Source: CAYFPX01 sp964519895 (lineage in GTDB: Bacteria > Myxococcota_A > UBA796 > CAJQPC01). Taken from it: a stretch of 64,000 nt of DNA. Positions 49,617 to 59,269 of the stretch are shown here, in pieces. Numbering within the stretch: the stretch's first letter is position 1; each line of letters starts with the position of its first letter. Under the pieces are notes generated by a model. The model worked only from the letters and a program-made list of their open reading frames with translations. It was not told the origin of the DNA and did no database searches. The stretch is from positions 1 through 64,000 of the forward strand of contig CAZFLE010000012.1 in NCBI GenBank assembly GCA_964519895.1, given 5' to 3'. The translations under genes were made by a program, and so were the position numbers.

Positions 49617-51084
49617 GGGGCTCTCCGGAGGCTGCGGGGAGGAGTTCTTCGAGGCGGCGGCGCACGGCCAGGACGTGGGCCAGGTCATCCAGGGCCTGGG
49701 CGACCAGGGCCTGGCCGCGGGAGGGGGCCAGGCGGTCCACCCAGGTGCGCGTGTCCAGAACGAGCAGGGGCGCGGGCAGGGCCAAGGCTGCGGCACGCAC
49801 GCTCTGGAGCGCGTCGGCGGGGGGGTCCAGCTGGCCGTGCTGGACCTGCTGGGCGAGCTCGTAGAACCGCGCCACCCAGGCGCGGGCCACGGGCAGCGGC
49901 CAGGGCCGATCGAGGGCCTTGAGCAGCGGCAGGAGCTGGGCCCAGTCTCGCACCCGCAGGGCCCGGGGGGCGCGCAGGGCCAGGAGCTCCGAGGGCAGGG
50001 CGTCGATCAGGGCCCCGTAGGCGCTGCCGGTCTCGCCGGTGCCCAGGGCCCGGTCCATCAGAGCGGTGAGCCAGGCGGTGTCTCGGGCCACCAGGGCGGC
50101 GTGCCGCCATGCCACGGCGACGAAGGCATCGGATGGATCGAGGGCTGCGACCGTCTCGACAGGGGTCCGGCCGGTGGCCGCGGTCCAGGCGCCTAGGGGC
50201 ACGGTGGCGATCAGGGCGCCGGCCTGGCGCGTGCGCGCACCCTCGTCCGGGCCCGGCGGCGGCTCCCCCCAGTCCGGGTCCCAGGACGCCGGCAGGACCA
50301 CGTCCCACCGGCCGCCCTGCCACGCCAGACAGTGCACACCGGCGCCGGCACAGGCCTGGGCCAGCTCGGACCCCGGCAGGGACCGCAACAGCGCGCTGGC
50401 CCGTTCGCGGACCTTGCGGCTGCGGTCGGTCAGCGCCTGGACCAGGAGCGGTTCAGCCACGGCCGGCGGCGGGTCGTCGAACAGGGCAAGCCAGGCCCGC
50501 CGGGTGGCGGCGGGCTCGGTGCCGATGGCCGGCTCCAGCCAGGCCACGGCAGCCGCCGGATCCGTGGCCACCAGCTGCCGCAGAGTCTCCAGGCGCTCCC
50601 TCGGCGTGCCCTCTTCCAGCAAGTCGCCGTGCACGGCCAGCGGGCCAGGCGGCGCCCAGCCTCGGCGCTGGTCCGCGAGCCACGCCGCCCGCTCGCCGCC
50701 GGCGATCCAGGTGTTTGGCAGCGCCCGGATGCGCGCGTCGCGGAGCAGGGCGGGCAGCAGAGCGGGCGGCACGCGGCGTCCCCGTGCCGCCAGCCGGTCG
50801 AGCACCAGCGCGACCAGATCCCGATCCCGGTGGCGCAGCAGTTCTTGGAGCACGGCCGCCAGCTCGGGGGAGCACTGGGCACGGTGCTCCGGCGGTGCGG
50901 TGGGAAGCGCCTGGCCCGGTCCCAGGGCCCGCCCCGCTCGGGCCCTCAGCTCGTCGACACCGGCCTCGAGCAGTAGCCGCCATGGCAACGGACCGGCCGG
51001 CAGCCAGGCGTGCACGGGCGCTGTCGATGGCGTCCAAGGGCGGGAGCCCGTGCCCAGCACGGCGGTGGCGACCCGGTCGTTCAC
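49609..51084 (-). CDS. DUF5691 family protein
   Basis: 491 residues beginning at GTG 51084, overlapping the SWIM gene by GTGA. Sequence is Ala/Leu/Arg-rich and mostly helical, with HEAT-like stretches (VAEPLLVQALTDRSRKVRERASALLRSL). The early LGTGS...WLPAG and C-terminal LLPLLKALDRPWPLPVARAW agree with DUF5691 as found beside SWIM proteins. No catalytic motif. A scaffold role in the cluster is likely from its repeat-like nature. Confidence 0.78.
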   Translation of the reverse strand: MNDRVATAVLGTGSRPWTPSTAPVHAWLPAGPLPWRLLLEAGVDELRARAGRALGPGQALPTAPPEHRAQCSPELAAVLQELLRHRDRDLVALVLDRLAARGRRVPPALLPALLRDARIRALPNTWIAGGERAAWLADQRRGWAPPGPLAVHGDLLEEGTPRERLETLRQLVATDPAAAVAWLEPAIGTEPAATRRAWLALFDDPPPAVAEPLLVQALTDRSRKVRERASALLRSLPGSELAQACAGAGVHCLAWQGGRWDVVLPASWDPDWGEPPPGPDEGARTRQAGALIATVPLGAWTAATGRTPVETVAALDPSDAFVAVAWRHAALVARDTAWLTALMDRALGTGETGSAYGALIDALPSELLALRAPRALRVRDWAQLLPLLKALDRPWPLPVARAWVARFYELAQQVQHGQLDPPADALQSVRAAALALPAPLLVLDTRTWVDRLAPSRGQALVAQALDDLAHVLAVRRRLEELLPAASGEPRE

Positions 51085-52367
51085 GGCAGCGGCGTCCAGG
51101 TGTCGTCGGCCCAGGCCCCCATGGGCCGAAATCGGTGGCCGTCCCACTCGCCAGTGACGTCGATCGCGGCCCCGCCGGAGACCGCGAGCAGGGCCGCGGG
51201 CAGGGCTATCGGGACAAGGAGGGCCTGTCCCGCGCGGTCGATCAGCGCAGGACGCCCGTCCAGCTGGCCGGGGCGCACCCCGGCCAGACAGGCGAGGTCC
51301 TCTCGCTGAAACGGGTTGGCGCCCAGCCTGCGTGCGGCCTCTGCCAGGTACGCCGCCAGTGTCGGGTGGCCGCCGGGGCTGGCCGTCGCCGGCCCACCGG
51401 GTCCCCGAGCCAGGACCAGGGCCCGACGGGCCAGGGCAGAGGGCCAGAACGCCAGCTCGCCAGGAACCACACCCTTGGCCGGCAGGGCGTCGGCGAAGGG
51501 CCGCTCCCCAGGAGCGTGGTTCAGCACCAACGCGATCCGCCCCGACGAGCGGCCCAGCAGCCAGGTGCGCAAGGTGCGCACGAGCTCCTCGCCCGGGTCC
51601 TCCCACTGGCCCACCACCTGCCACTCGTCGATGACGCGGTCGCGGTGAGCCAGCACAGCCTCGCGCCGAAGGGACCAGCCCACCGCCCTGCGCACGTCGG
51701 CGGCCAGCGGTGGGGGCAATGAAGGCAGGCTGTGGAATGCCTCGACGAGCAGCCCCAGCCGGCCCAGGCCGGCGAGGAGCCGGGCTGGCCAGTCCTCGCC
51801 GCGGCCGATCACGCCCGCCAGGTGGCGGACGCGTCGGGCCAGTCCTGGGGCCTGGGCGTCGACCAGGCGCTTGGCCTGGTCCTCGAACAGGGCGTAGCCA
51901 CCGTCCGCCAGGTTTCCCAACCCGTCCCGCACCCGGTCCTGGAGGAAGATCTCCAGGCCCTCCACCCCTGCCTGCACCCGAGCCATGCGCTGGGAAGCCC
52001 GCTTGGCCTGGGCGTCGGCGTCCACGGGTCCCTTCCGAGGTCCCGCTGCTGTGCGGGCCCGTCGATCCAGCCAGGTCTGGACCCAGCCTGGCGCGGGGGC
52101 GGTGGGCACCGCGCCCTCGGCGTGCAGCCAGAGCAGAGCCAGCACGTGGCGACAGGGCTGGAGTCGGCTGGGGCAGGAACAGGACCAGCCCGTGCCCGCT
52201 GGATCGACCTTGACCGTGTACTCCCTGGAGCCACTGCAGAAGCCCCATGCCGCCTGCTCCGTTCGGCCCAGGTCCCGCCACAGGTGCAGAGGCCGGGACT
52301 GGCCGGCGCGGCGGACGGCGCCTTCGTTGGGCGCCAGGGAGACGACCTGGGCGGGGGGCAGGGCCAA
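51081..52367 (-). CDS. SWIM zinc-finger protein
   Basis: A 428-residue protein from TTG 52367. The SWIM finger is GWSCSCPSRLQPCRHVLALLWLH (CxC...CxH, near residues 61-75), which binds zinc and usually contacts DNA or protein. The remainder is helical with a beta-rich end (AIDVTGEWDGHRFRPMG). It is the second gene of the cluster, seven bases downstream of the membrane protein. SWIM proteins of this kind are regularly first in SWIM-DUF5691-MoxR-DUF5682-vWA operons. Confidence 0.87.
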   Translation of the reverse strand: MALPPAQVVSLAPNEGAVRRAGQSRPLHLWRDLGRTEQAAWGFCSGSREYTVKVDPAGTGWSCSCPSRLQPCRHVLALLWLHAEGAVPTAPAPGWVQTWLDRRARTAAGPRKGPVDADAQAKRASQRMARVQAGVEGLEIFLQDRVRDGLGNLADGGYALFEDQAKRLVDAQAPGLARRVRHLAGVIGRGEDWPARLLAGLGRLGLLVEAFHSLPSLPPPLAADVRRAVGWSLRREAVLAHRDRVIDEWQVVGQWEDPGEELVRTLRTWLLGRSSGRIALVLNHAPGERPFADALPAKGVVPGELAFWPSALARRALVLARGPGGPATASPGGHPTLAAYLAEAARRLGANPFQREDLACLAGVRPGQLDGRPALIDRAGQALLVPIALPAALLAVSGGAAIDVTGEWDGHRFRPMGAWADDTWTPLP

Positions 52368-52374
52368 GGGGGAC

Positions 52375-53259
52375 TCAGAGCAGGGTGGCGGCTGCTGCGT
52401 AGCCCAGGAGCGTGCACAAGGTGAGGGCCGGCAGGACCATCGACCCCACCGCCCGCACCGGGTGCTCCACCGTGAAGCTGCCGTCGGGCACGAGGCCGGG
52501 GTGACCGGGCAGGGCGTCGACCATCAGCGCCCGCTCCGGCGATGCGGGATCGAAGATCACCGGCTCGTCGACGTCGTCCTCGACCAGCCAGGTGAGCGAC
52601 GTCCGGAGTGCAAGCCGGTGCTTGCGGTCCTGGTCGTCCCGGAACTCGAAGACATAGGCGTAGACCGGTCGCTTGTTCACGGTGGCGTTCGTGCTCTGCT
52701 TGTCCACCAGCCGGCCCGCCGTGACGTGGCCGTGGGTCAGGAGGTGGTTGATGCGGAAGCCGCGGCCCACCCCCCACAACGCCGCCAGGAACGCCAGGGC
52801 TGGCAGGATGAGGCTGAGCAGGATCCAAGGGCCGAAGGGGCTGGCGGCCATGCCCACGATCCGGGCTCGGGTGGGATCGGACACCGCGATCTCGATGGTG
52901 ACCGGGTCGCCCTGACCCGCGACCTCGCCCGTGGCGTAGCTGGTGTCGACGTGGGTCACGCCGTCGACCTGGTACTCGAAGGTGAAGGCGTAGACCGGCG
53001 TGCCCTCGGTGTCCTCGTCGCCCCCCTTGCTGAAATTGGTCTCGCGGGCGTCGACGATGACCGTGTCCTGGAGGGTGGCGCCCTGGCTCAGGGCCAGCGG
53101 CGTCTGCACGTCGGCGCCCAGGCTCAGGCCGCCGCCGACCAGCAGTCCGCCCCACGTGAACGCCCAGCCCAGCAGGGGCACGGTGCCGCCGAAGAAGGCG
53201 TGCAGGCGCAGCAGCAGGGGGGCACTGCGGGGCGGCGGTGCGGGGAGGTCCACGCTCAC
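52375..53259 (-). CDS. DUF3592-like membrane protein
   Basis: The 294-residue protein (GTG 53259) has three to four membrane segments: around 28-45, about 165-185 and near the C-terminus (MVLPALTLCTLLGYAAAATLL). Two extracytoplasmic beta domains of the DUF3592 kind alternate with these (TVIVDARETNF...YAFTFEYQVDGVTHVD, then THGHVTAGRLVDK...YAYVFEFRDD). It lies seven bases before the SWIM gene, so it is probably co-transcribed and could be a membrane anchor or sensor for the MoxR-vWA cluster. Confidence 0.72.
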   Translation of the reverse strand: MSVDLPAPPPRSAPLLLRLHAFFGGTVPLLGWAFTWGGLLVGGGLSLGADVQTPLALSQGATLQDTVIVDARETNFSKGGDEDTEGTPVYAFTFEYQVDGVTHVDTSYATGEVAGQGDPVTIEIAVSDPTRARIVGMAASPFGPWILLSLILPALAFLAALWGVGRGFRINHLLTHGHVTAGRLVDKQSTNATVNKRPVYAYVFEFRDDQDRKHRLALRTSLTWLVEDDVDEPVIFDPASPERALMVDALPGHPGLVPDGSFTVEHPVRAVGSMVLPALTLCTLLGYAAAATLL

Positions 53260-53329
53260 GGGCGGATGATGGCACGGCCAGGCGCCAGCGCTTGACCGGC
53301 CTGGGTAGACTCGGCGCCCTGGAGTCGAT

Positions 53330-54277
53330 GTGAGCCGACTGGTTCCCTGCCTGGCCTGCGCGGCGTCGGCCGAGCCCGAGCAGGCCCTGGTGCCGGACCT
53401 GATGGCCGGGCCGCTCCCCGCCCTGAACGACACCGAGGGCCCGCGCCTGCCCGAGAGCCTGCCCACCGTCATCGACGCCCACGTCCACCTGTTCCCCCAG
53501 ACGATGTTCCGGGCCCTGTGGCGGTGGTTCGAGACCCACGGCTGGCCCGTGCGCTATCGGCTGGACAGCCCCCAGGTCCTGGACTTCCTGTTCAGCCGGG
53601 GGGTCGAGCACGTGGTGGGGCTGCACTACAGCCACCGGCCCGGCATGGCCCGCGGGCTCAATCGCTACGTCGCGGATCTGGCAGCGCGGGAGCCCCGGCT
53701 GACCGGCCTGGCGACGGTCCTGCCCGGCGAGCCCGATGCCGCCTACATCCTGGACGAGGCCTTTTCCCTGGGCCTGCGCGGCGTCAAGCTGCACTGCCAC
53801 GTCCAGGCCTTTGCCATCGACGCCCCCGAGCTGACCGAGCTGTTCGAGGTCTGCACCCGCTGGGACCGACCGATGGTCATCCACGCCGGGCGGGAGCCGC
53901 GCAGCCCGGCCTACCCGGTGGACACCCACAGCATCTGCCACGTGGACCGGGTGCGGGCGGTGCTCCAGGCGTGGCCGAAGCTCAAGCTGTGCGTGCCCCA
54001 CCTCGGCGCGGACGAATTCGACGGCTACCTGGGGCTGCTCGAGCGGTTCGACAACCTGTGGCTCGACACCACGATGATGGTCGCCGACTACTTTCCCCAC
54101 GCGGGGGTCGAGCGGTTCATCCAGGCCCGGCCGGACCGGATCCTCTACGGCACGGACTTCCCGAACCTGCCCTATGCCTGGGATCGGGAGGTGGTGCGCA
54201 TCGCGCGGCTGGGCATCGCCGAGGACAGCCTGGCCCAGGTGCTCTCGCAGACGACGCGGGGGCTGTACGGGATCTGA
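53330..54277 (+). CDS. Amidohydrolase-2 family metal hydrolase
   Basis: The 315 residues start at GTG 53330. A TIM-barrel hydrolase with the metal site DAHVHLF (His51, His53), further ligands in RGVKLHCHVQAF, MVIHAGREP and VPHLGADEF, and the final Asp in YGTDFPNLPY. It belongs to the COG2159 decarboxylase/hydrolase group. The substrate is unknown. A short N-terminal segment with two CxxC-like cysteines (CLAC) precedes the barrel. Divergent from the membrane protein gene and convergent with the Hsp70 gene. Confidence 0.85.
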   Translation: MSRLVPCLACAASAEPEQALVPDLMAGPLPALNDTEGPRLPESLPTVIDAHVHLFPQTMFRALWRWFETHGWPVRYRLDSPQVLDFLFSRGVEHVVGLHYSHRPGMARGLNRYVADLAAREPRLTGLATVLPGEPDAAYILDEAFSLGLRGVKLHCHVQAFAIDAPELTELFEVCTRWDRPMVIHAGREPRSPAYPVDTHSICHVDRVRAVLQAWPKLKLCVPHLGADEFDGYLGLLERFDNLWLDTTMMVADYFPHAGVERFIQARPDRILYGTDFPNLPYAWDREVVRIARLGIAEDSLAQVLSQTTRGLYGI

Positions 54278-54290
54278 TCCGGGGGCTCCA

Positions 54291-55550
54291 TCACCCCAAG
54301 AACCGCTCCCGCGCCTCGATCGCCAGCCCCATTCCCACGCTCGTGAACGTGTCGTGGTCCACGATGCGGCCGTCGAAGCGGTCCTCGAAGATCCGCCGCA
54401 CCCGCGGCACCAACGACGTCCCCCCGGTCAAGAACACCACGTCGACGTGGGGCGCCGCGAGCCCAGCCTCCGCGAGCACACCGTCCACGGCCCCCTCGAG
54501 CTTCACGGTCTCCCGCGAGATCGCCGCGTCGAAGTCCTCGCGGGTCACGGCCTGGGAGAATGCCAGGCCTTCCCGGTCGTAGACCATCGTGGTGCCCCCG
54601 GTGTCCGACAGCGCCACCTTGACGTCCTCGACCGCCTTGAAGAACGTCCACGCGTGCTGGTCCTGGATGAGCAGCCGCAGCCGCTCCAGGCCCTGGGGGT
54701 CGTCGCCCAGCCGCACCAGGCGCGCCAGGAAGCGCCCGTTGTCCTCGGTGTCCGCCAGGCACAGGTGCTGCCAGCGACAGGCTGTGTGGTGGAGCCAAGT
54801 GGGCACCTTGGTCCACCGGTTGTCGACCCGGTAGCTGGCACGCACACCGAAGTGGGGCATCGCCTCCTGGTAGACCAGCCGGGCGTCCAGATCGTTGCCC
54901 GCCACGCTCAGGCCGTGGGCACCGATCACGTCTCCGCGCCGATCCCGCCCCACCCGGGACGGACCCAGGCGCACCAGGGTGAAGTCGCTGGTGCCGCCCC
55001 CCAGATCCCCGACCAGGCAGGTGACGTCCCGCTCCAGCGTGCTCTCAAAGGCCCGGGCCGCGGCCATCGGCTCGATCTGGAAGGCGATGTCTACGAAGCC
55101 GGCCATGCTCGCGGCTCGCTCCAGCCGGTCCTGGGCCAGCTGATCCCGCGCGGGATCGGTGTGAAAGACCGCGGGGCGGCCCAACACCACCTGGGTGATC
55201 TCGCAGCCCGCGTCCTGCTCGGCCAGGAACTTCAGGTGCTCCAGGAAGCCTGCGACGAGATCTTCGACCTCGCGAAATCGGCCGGCGATCGTGGTGCCGC
55301 CGAAGCCCGGGGACGGCAGGTGGCGCTTGATCGACTGGAGCAGCCGGCCAAAGTGCCCACCCTCCACGTAGTCCTGGATGCCCTGGCTGCCATAGGTGCT
55401 CAGGCCGTCATCGTCGAAGAACAGGATGGTGGGGATCGCCTGGGGCAGGCGATTGGCGGGATCGACGATCACCGGCCTCACACCGCTGGCGTCGGCCAGG
55501 GTGAGGGTCGAGTTCGACGTCCCGAAGTCGATGCCGCAGACCACGGACAC
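54291..55550 (-). CDS. Hsp70-family chaperone, YegD-like
   Basis: A short Hsp70 of 419 residues (GTG 55550 with GAGG five bases upstream; GTG 55556 is possible). The nucleotide-binding signatures are VCGIDFGTSNSTL, LVGDLGGGTSDFTLV and VVFLTGGTSLVPRVR. The protein stops after the ATPase domain, with no substrate-binding domain, as in YegD. The inserted segment with Cys/Trp/His around 235-270 is typical for this group. A partner for unfolded or specific proteins is expected but not visible in the neighbourhood. Confidence 0.9.
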   Translation of the reverse strand: MSVVCGIDFGTSNSTLTLADASGVRPVIVDPANRLPQAIPTILFFDDDGLSTYGSQGIQDYVEGGHFGRLLQSIKRHLPSPGFGGTTIAGRFREVEDLVAGFLEHLKFLAEQDAGCEITQVVLGRPAVFHTDPARDQLAQDRLERAASMAGFVDIAFQIEPMAAARAFESTLERDVTCLVGDLGGGTSDFTLVRLGPSRVGRDRRGDVIGAHGLSVAGNDLDARLVYQEAMPHFGVRASYRVDNRWTKVPTWLHHTACRWQHLCLADTEDNGRFLARLVRLGDDPQGLERLRLLIQDQHAWTFFKAVEDVKVALSDTGGTTMVYDREGLAFSQAVTREDFDAAISRETVKLEGAVDGVLAEAGLAAPHVDVVFLTGGTSLVPRVRRIFEDRFDGRIVDHDTFTSVGMGLAIEARERFLG

Positions 55551-55638
55551 GGGCACCTCGGACGAAAGGCCCCGGCCTGTACCCCGGTCGTTCGGCCAGT
55601 GTGACGCGGGGAGTGTTCCGGTTAGGCGACAGACCCCG

Positions 55639-55656
55639 ACTGAATGACCATTCAGT
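55639..55656 (+). promoter_or_regulatory. Palindromic operator upstream of the beta-oxidation operon
   Basis: ACTGAATGACCATTCAGT is a perfect 18-base palindrome (8-bp arms, AC centre) 32 bases before the GTG start of the fadJ-like gene. The half-site TGAATGA is characteristic of TetR-type regulators of fatty-acid degradation in several proteobacterial groups, so repression relieved by acyl-CoA is likely. The regulator is not in the window. Confidence 0.7.
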
Positions 55657-55687
55657 TTTGTCTCCCCGTCACCCCACCGGAGGATCC

Positions 55688-58075
55688 GTGGGCCACTCCA
55701 TCGAAAAGGTCGCCGTGCTCGGCGCCGGCGTCATGGGCCAGGGCATCGCTGCCCACCTGGCCAACGCCGGCATCCCCAGCGTGCTCTACGACATCGTGCC
55801 CCGAGGTGTGGGCGAAGACGCCAGCCCGGCCGAGCGCAACGCCGCTGCCCTGGCGGGCCTGAAGAGCATCGCCAAGAGCAAGCCTGCGGCGCTCTTCCAC
55901 AAGTCCTTTGCCGAGCTGATCACCCCGGCCAACTACGACGACCACGCCCACCTGCTGGCGGACTGCGACTGGATCGTCGAGGTGGTGGTCGAGCTCCTGC
56001 CCATCAAGCAAAAGGTCTTCTCCTGGGTCCAGGAGAACCGCAAGCCGGGCGCCATCGTCTCCAGCAACACCTCCGGCATCTCCCTGGCCGACATGGCGGC
56101 CGGCATGCCCGACGAGATGCGGGAGCGGTTCCTGGTGACCCACTTCTTCAACCCGGTCCGCTACATGCGGCTGCTCGAGCTCGTCGAGGGCCCGGACACC
56201 CTGCCCAGCGTCACCCAGGCCATCGCGTCCTTTGGCGAGAGCAAGCTCGGCAAGGGCATCGTGTACGGCAAGGACACCCCGAACTTCATCGCCAACCGCA
56301 TCGGCACCTACGGCATCTGCTCAGTCTTCAAGCACATGACGGCGATGGACATGACGGTCGAGGAGATGGACGCCATCTTCGGCGCGCCCATGGGCCGGCC
56401 CAAGTCCGCGGTCTTTGGCACCGGCGACCTGGTCGGGCTCGACACCCTGGCCCACGTGCTCCAGAACGTCTACGACTCGTGCGTCGACGACGAGGAGCGG
56501 GACATCTTCAAGGTGCCCGCCTGGCTCCAGGGCATGGTCGACGAGGGTGCGTTGGGCCGGAAGTCCAAGCGCGGCTTCTACGAGATGAAGAAGGAGGGCG
56601 GCAAGAAGACGCTCTACGCCCGGAACCTGAACAGCGGCGAGTACGCCCCCAAGGCCAAGGTCCGCTACGCCAGCACCGGCGCGACCCGGGATCTCGAGAC
56701 CCCCCAGGAAAAGATCGCCGCGATGCTCGCCGGCGACGACAAGGCCGCCGAGATCGCCTGGAAGGTCACGGCCGACACCCTGCTCTACGCGGCGAACCGC
56801 ATCCCCGAGATCGCCGACGACGTGGTCAACGTCGACCGCGGCATGCGCTGGGGCTTCGGCTGGGACGTGGGCGTCTTCGAGGCCTGGGACGCCGCGGGCG
56901 TGCGCAAGTCCGTCGAGCGCATGACCGCTGACGGCCGCACCGTGCCCGGCTGGGTCAGCGACATGCTCGCCGCGGGCCGCGAGTCTTTCTACGAGACCAT
57001 CGACACCGTCGAGACCTACTGGGACATCGAGAGCGCCAGCGGCAAGCCGGTGCCCCAGTCCGAGTCCTGGCTCTTCCTCAAGGACGTGCACGCCCGGACC
57101 ACGCCGCTGCATGACGGCATGTCCGCGAGCCTGTTGGACCTGGGCGACGGCATCCTGGGCCTGGAGTTCCACTCCAAGATGAACGCGCTGGATGACGACA
57201 TCATCGGCGCCTACGGCCAGGCCCTCGATCTGCTCGACGCGGGGGAGTGGGCCGGGCTGGTGGTCGGCAACCAGGGCGGCTCCGCCTTCTGCGCCGGCGC
57301 CAACCTGTTCATGGTCGCCATGGCTGCCATGCAGGGCCAGTGGGATGACCTGGCGCTCATGATTCGTACCCTCCAGGACACCGTCATGCGGGCCAAGTAC
57401 AGCAAGGCCCCGGTCGTGACCGCGCCTCGCGGGCTGGTGCTCGGCGGCGGCTGCGAGGTCGCGATGCACAGCGCCCACACCCGCACCCTGGGCGAGACCT
57501 ACATCGGCCTGGTCGAGGTCGGGGTGGGGCTGTTGCCCGCCGGCGGCGGCTGCAAGGAGATGCTCTTCCGGCACTGTGCGGACATCCCCGAGGGCGTCGA
57601 CTACGACCCGAACCCCTTCCTGCAGGCGGCCTACAAGAACATCGCCCTGGCCAGCGTGGCCACGTCGGTCGAGGAGGCCCGGGCCATGGGCTACGTCCGG
57701 CCCACCGACACGGTGACCATGGACCCCGACGCCCTGGTCCACGACGCCAAGCAGGTCGCCCTGGGTCTGATCGCCGCGGACTACCAGCCCCCGCGTCCCA
57801 AGACCATCAAGGTCGCGGGTCCGAGCGGTCGCGCTGCCATCGACGCCTTCCTCTACCAGATGAGCGAGGGCGGCTTCGCCACCCCCCACGACGTCGTGGT
57901 GGGCCAGAAGATCGGCCACGTGATGACCGGCGGAGACGTGCCCACCAACCACCGGGTCAGCGAGCAGCACATCCTCGATCTCGAGCGGGAGGGCTTCCTC
58001 TCCCTGTGCGGTGAACAGGCCACCCAGGCCCGCATCCAGCACATGCTCACCACTGGCAAGCCCCTCCGGAACTAA
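55688..58075 (+). CDS. 3-hydroxyacyl-CoA dehydrogenase / enoyl-CoA hydratase, FadN-type domain order
   Basis: A 795-residue bifunctional beta-oxidation enzyme (GTG 55688 with GGAGGATCC). The NAD-binding start KVAVLGAGVMGQGIAAHLA is at residue 6, and the catalytic His lies in TRFLVTHFFNPVRYM-like VTHFFNP. A second dehydrogenase C-domain copy follows, and the crotonase domain is C-terminal (LGLEFHSKMNALDDD, GSAFCAGANLFM, LGGGCEVAMHS). This dehydrogenase-first order matches FadN of Bacillus rather than FadB. It is coupled to the thiolase 12 bases downstream. Confidence 0.94.
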   Translation: MGHSIEKVAVLGAGVMGQGIAAHLANAGIPSVLYDIVPRGVGEDASPAERNAAALAGLKSIAKSKPAALFHKSFAELITPANYDDHAHLLADCDWIVEVVVELLPIKQKVFSWVQENRKPGAIVSSNTSGISLADMAAGMPDEMRERFLVTHFFNPVRYMRLLELVEGPDTLPSVTQAIASFGESKLGKGIVYGKDTPNFIANRIGTYGICSVFKHMTAMDMTVEEMDAIFGAPMGRPKSAVFGTGDLVGLDTLAHVLQNVYDSCVDDEERDIFKVPAWLQGMVDEGALGRKSKRGFYEMKKEGGKKTLYARNLNSGEYAPKAKVRYASTGATRDLETPQEKIAAMLAGDDKAAEIAWKVTADTLLYAANRIPEIADDVVNVDRGMRWGFGWDVGVFEAWDAAGVRKSVERMTADGRTVPGWVSDMLAAGRESFYETIDTVETYWDIESASGKPVPQSESWLFLKDVHARTTPLHDGMSASLLDLGDGILGLEFHSKMNALDDDIIGAYGQALDLLDAGEWAGLVVGNQGGSAFCAGANLFMVAMAAMQGQWDDLALMIRTLQDTVMRAKYSKAPVVTAPRGLVLGGGCEVAMHSAHTRTLGETYIGLVEVGVGLLPAGGGCKEMLFRHCADIPEGVDYDPNPFLQAAYKNIALASVATSVEEARAMGYVRPTDTVTMDPDALVHDAKQVALGLIAADYQPPRPKTIKVAGPSGRAAIDAFLYQMSEGGFATPHDVVVGQKIGHVMTGGDVPTNHRVSEQHILDLEREGFLSLCGEQATQARIQHMLTTGKPLRN

Positions 58076-58087
58076 GGACACAACGAC

Positions 58088-59269
58088 ATGAGCAACCCGA
58101 ACGACGCCGTCATCGTCGCTGCGGTCCGGACCCCCGTGACCAAGGCCAAGAAGGGCGCCCTGAAGGACACCCGCCCAGACGACCTGCTCGCCACCGCGAT
58201 GCTGGGCGCCCTGGCCCGTGTGCCCGCCCTGGACCCCAAGGACCTGGGCGACGTGGTCATCGGCACCGCGATGCCCGAGGGCGAGCAGGGCATGAACGTC
58301 GCCCGGATCTCGGCGCTGGTCGCCGGCATCCCCGACCAGGTCCCCGCCATGACCATCAACCGCTTCTGCAGCAGCGGTCTGCAGTCCCTGGCCCAGGCCA
58401 GCGCGGCGATCAACGCCGGCTGGTACGACGCGGCGCTGACCGGCGGCGTGGAGTCCATGAGCCAGATCCCGATGGGCGGCCAGAGACTCACCCCGAACCC
58501 ACGGGCGATGGCCGAGCGGCCAGAGATCTACACCCCGATGGGCCTGACCTCGGAGAACGTCAGCGACAAATTCGGCGTGACCCGGCTGGAACAGGACACC
58601 TTTGCGGTCAAGTCCAACACCAACGCGATCGCCGCCATCGAAGCCGGCAGGTTCGCCGACGAGATCGTGCCGGTGGAGACCCGAGTGTTCAAGGACGGCG
58701 CCTGGCACGACGTCACGGTGAGCATCGACGACGGCCCCCGGGCGTCGACCGTCGAAGGCATGAAGCGCCTGCGCTCCCCCTTCAAGGCCGGCGGCTCCAG
58801 CCACGCGGGCAACAGCTCCCAGACCAGCGACGGCGCCGCCGCGACGGTCGTGCTGAGCCGGGCCAAGGCCGAGAGCCTGGGCCTGGAGATCCTGGGCGTG
58901 CTGAAGAGCTACGCCGTGGCCGGTGTCGGTCCCGAGATCATGGGCATCGGCCCGGCGGTCGCCATCCCCAAGGCGGTGGAAAAGGCCGGGCTCAGCGTCG
59001 ACGACGTGGCCCTGTTCGAGATCAACGAGGCCTTTGCCAGCCAGTCCGTCTACTGCGTTCGCGAGCTGGGCATCGACCCCGAGCGGGTCAACGTGAACGG
59101 CGGCGCCATCGCCCTGGGCCACCCCCTGGGCTGCACTGGCGCCAAGCTCACCGCGACCTTGTTGCACGAGATGAAGCGCCGGGGCAGTCGCTACGGCATC
59201 GTCTCGATGTGCATCGGCGGCGGCATGGGCGCGGCCGCAGTCTTCGAGAACGAGGCTGCCACGCCCTGA
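58088..59269 (+). CDS. fadA: Acetyl-CoA C-acyltransferase (thiolase)
   Basis: Degradative thiolase of 393 residues that cleaves 3-ketoacyl-CoA, forming the standard pair with the upstream FadN-type enzyme. The acyl-accepting cysteine lies in TINRFCSSGLQSLAQA (near 93), the His of NEAFA (FEINEAFASQS) and GGAIALGHPLGCTGAKL are present, and the second active cysteine is in MCIGGGMGAAAVFE. Co-transcribed from the palindromic operator. Confidence 0.95.
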   Translation: MSNPNDAVIVAAVRTPVTKAKKGALKDTRPDDLLATAMLGALARVPALDPKDLGDVVIGTAMPEGEQGMNVARISALVAGIPDQVPAMTINRFCSSGLQSLAQASAAINAGWYDAALTGGVESMSQIPMGGQRLTPNPRAMAERPEIYTPMGLTSENVSDKFGVTRLEQDTFAVKSNTNAIAAIEAGRFADEIVPVETRVFKDGAWHDVTVSIDDGPRASTVEGMKRLRSPFKAGGSSHAGNSSQTSDGAAATVVLSRAKAESLGLEILGVLKSYAVAGVGPEIMGIGPAVAIPKAVEKAGLSVDDVALFEINEAFASQSVYCVRELGIDPERVNVNGGAIALGHPLGCTGAKLTATLLHEMKRRGSRYGIVSMCIGGGMGAAAVFENEAATP

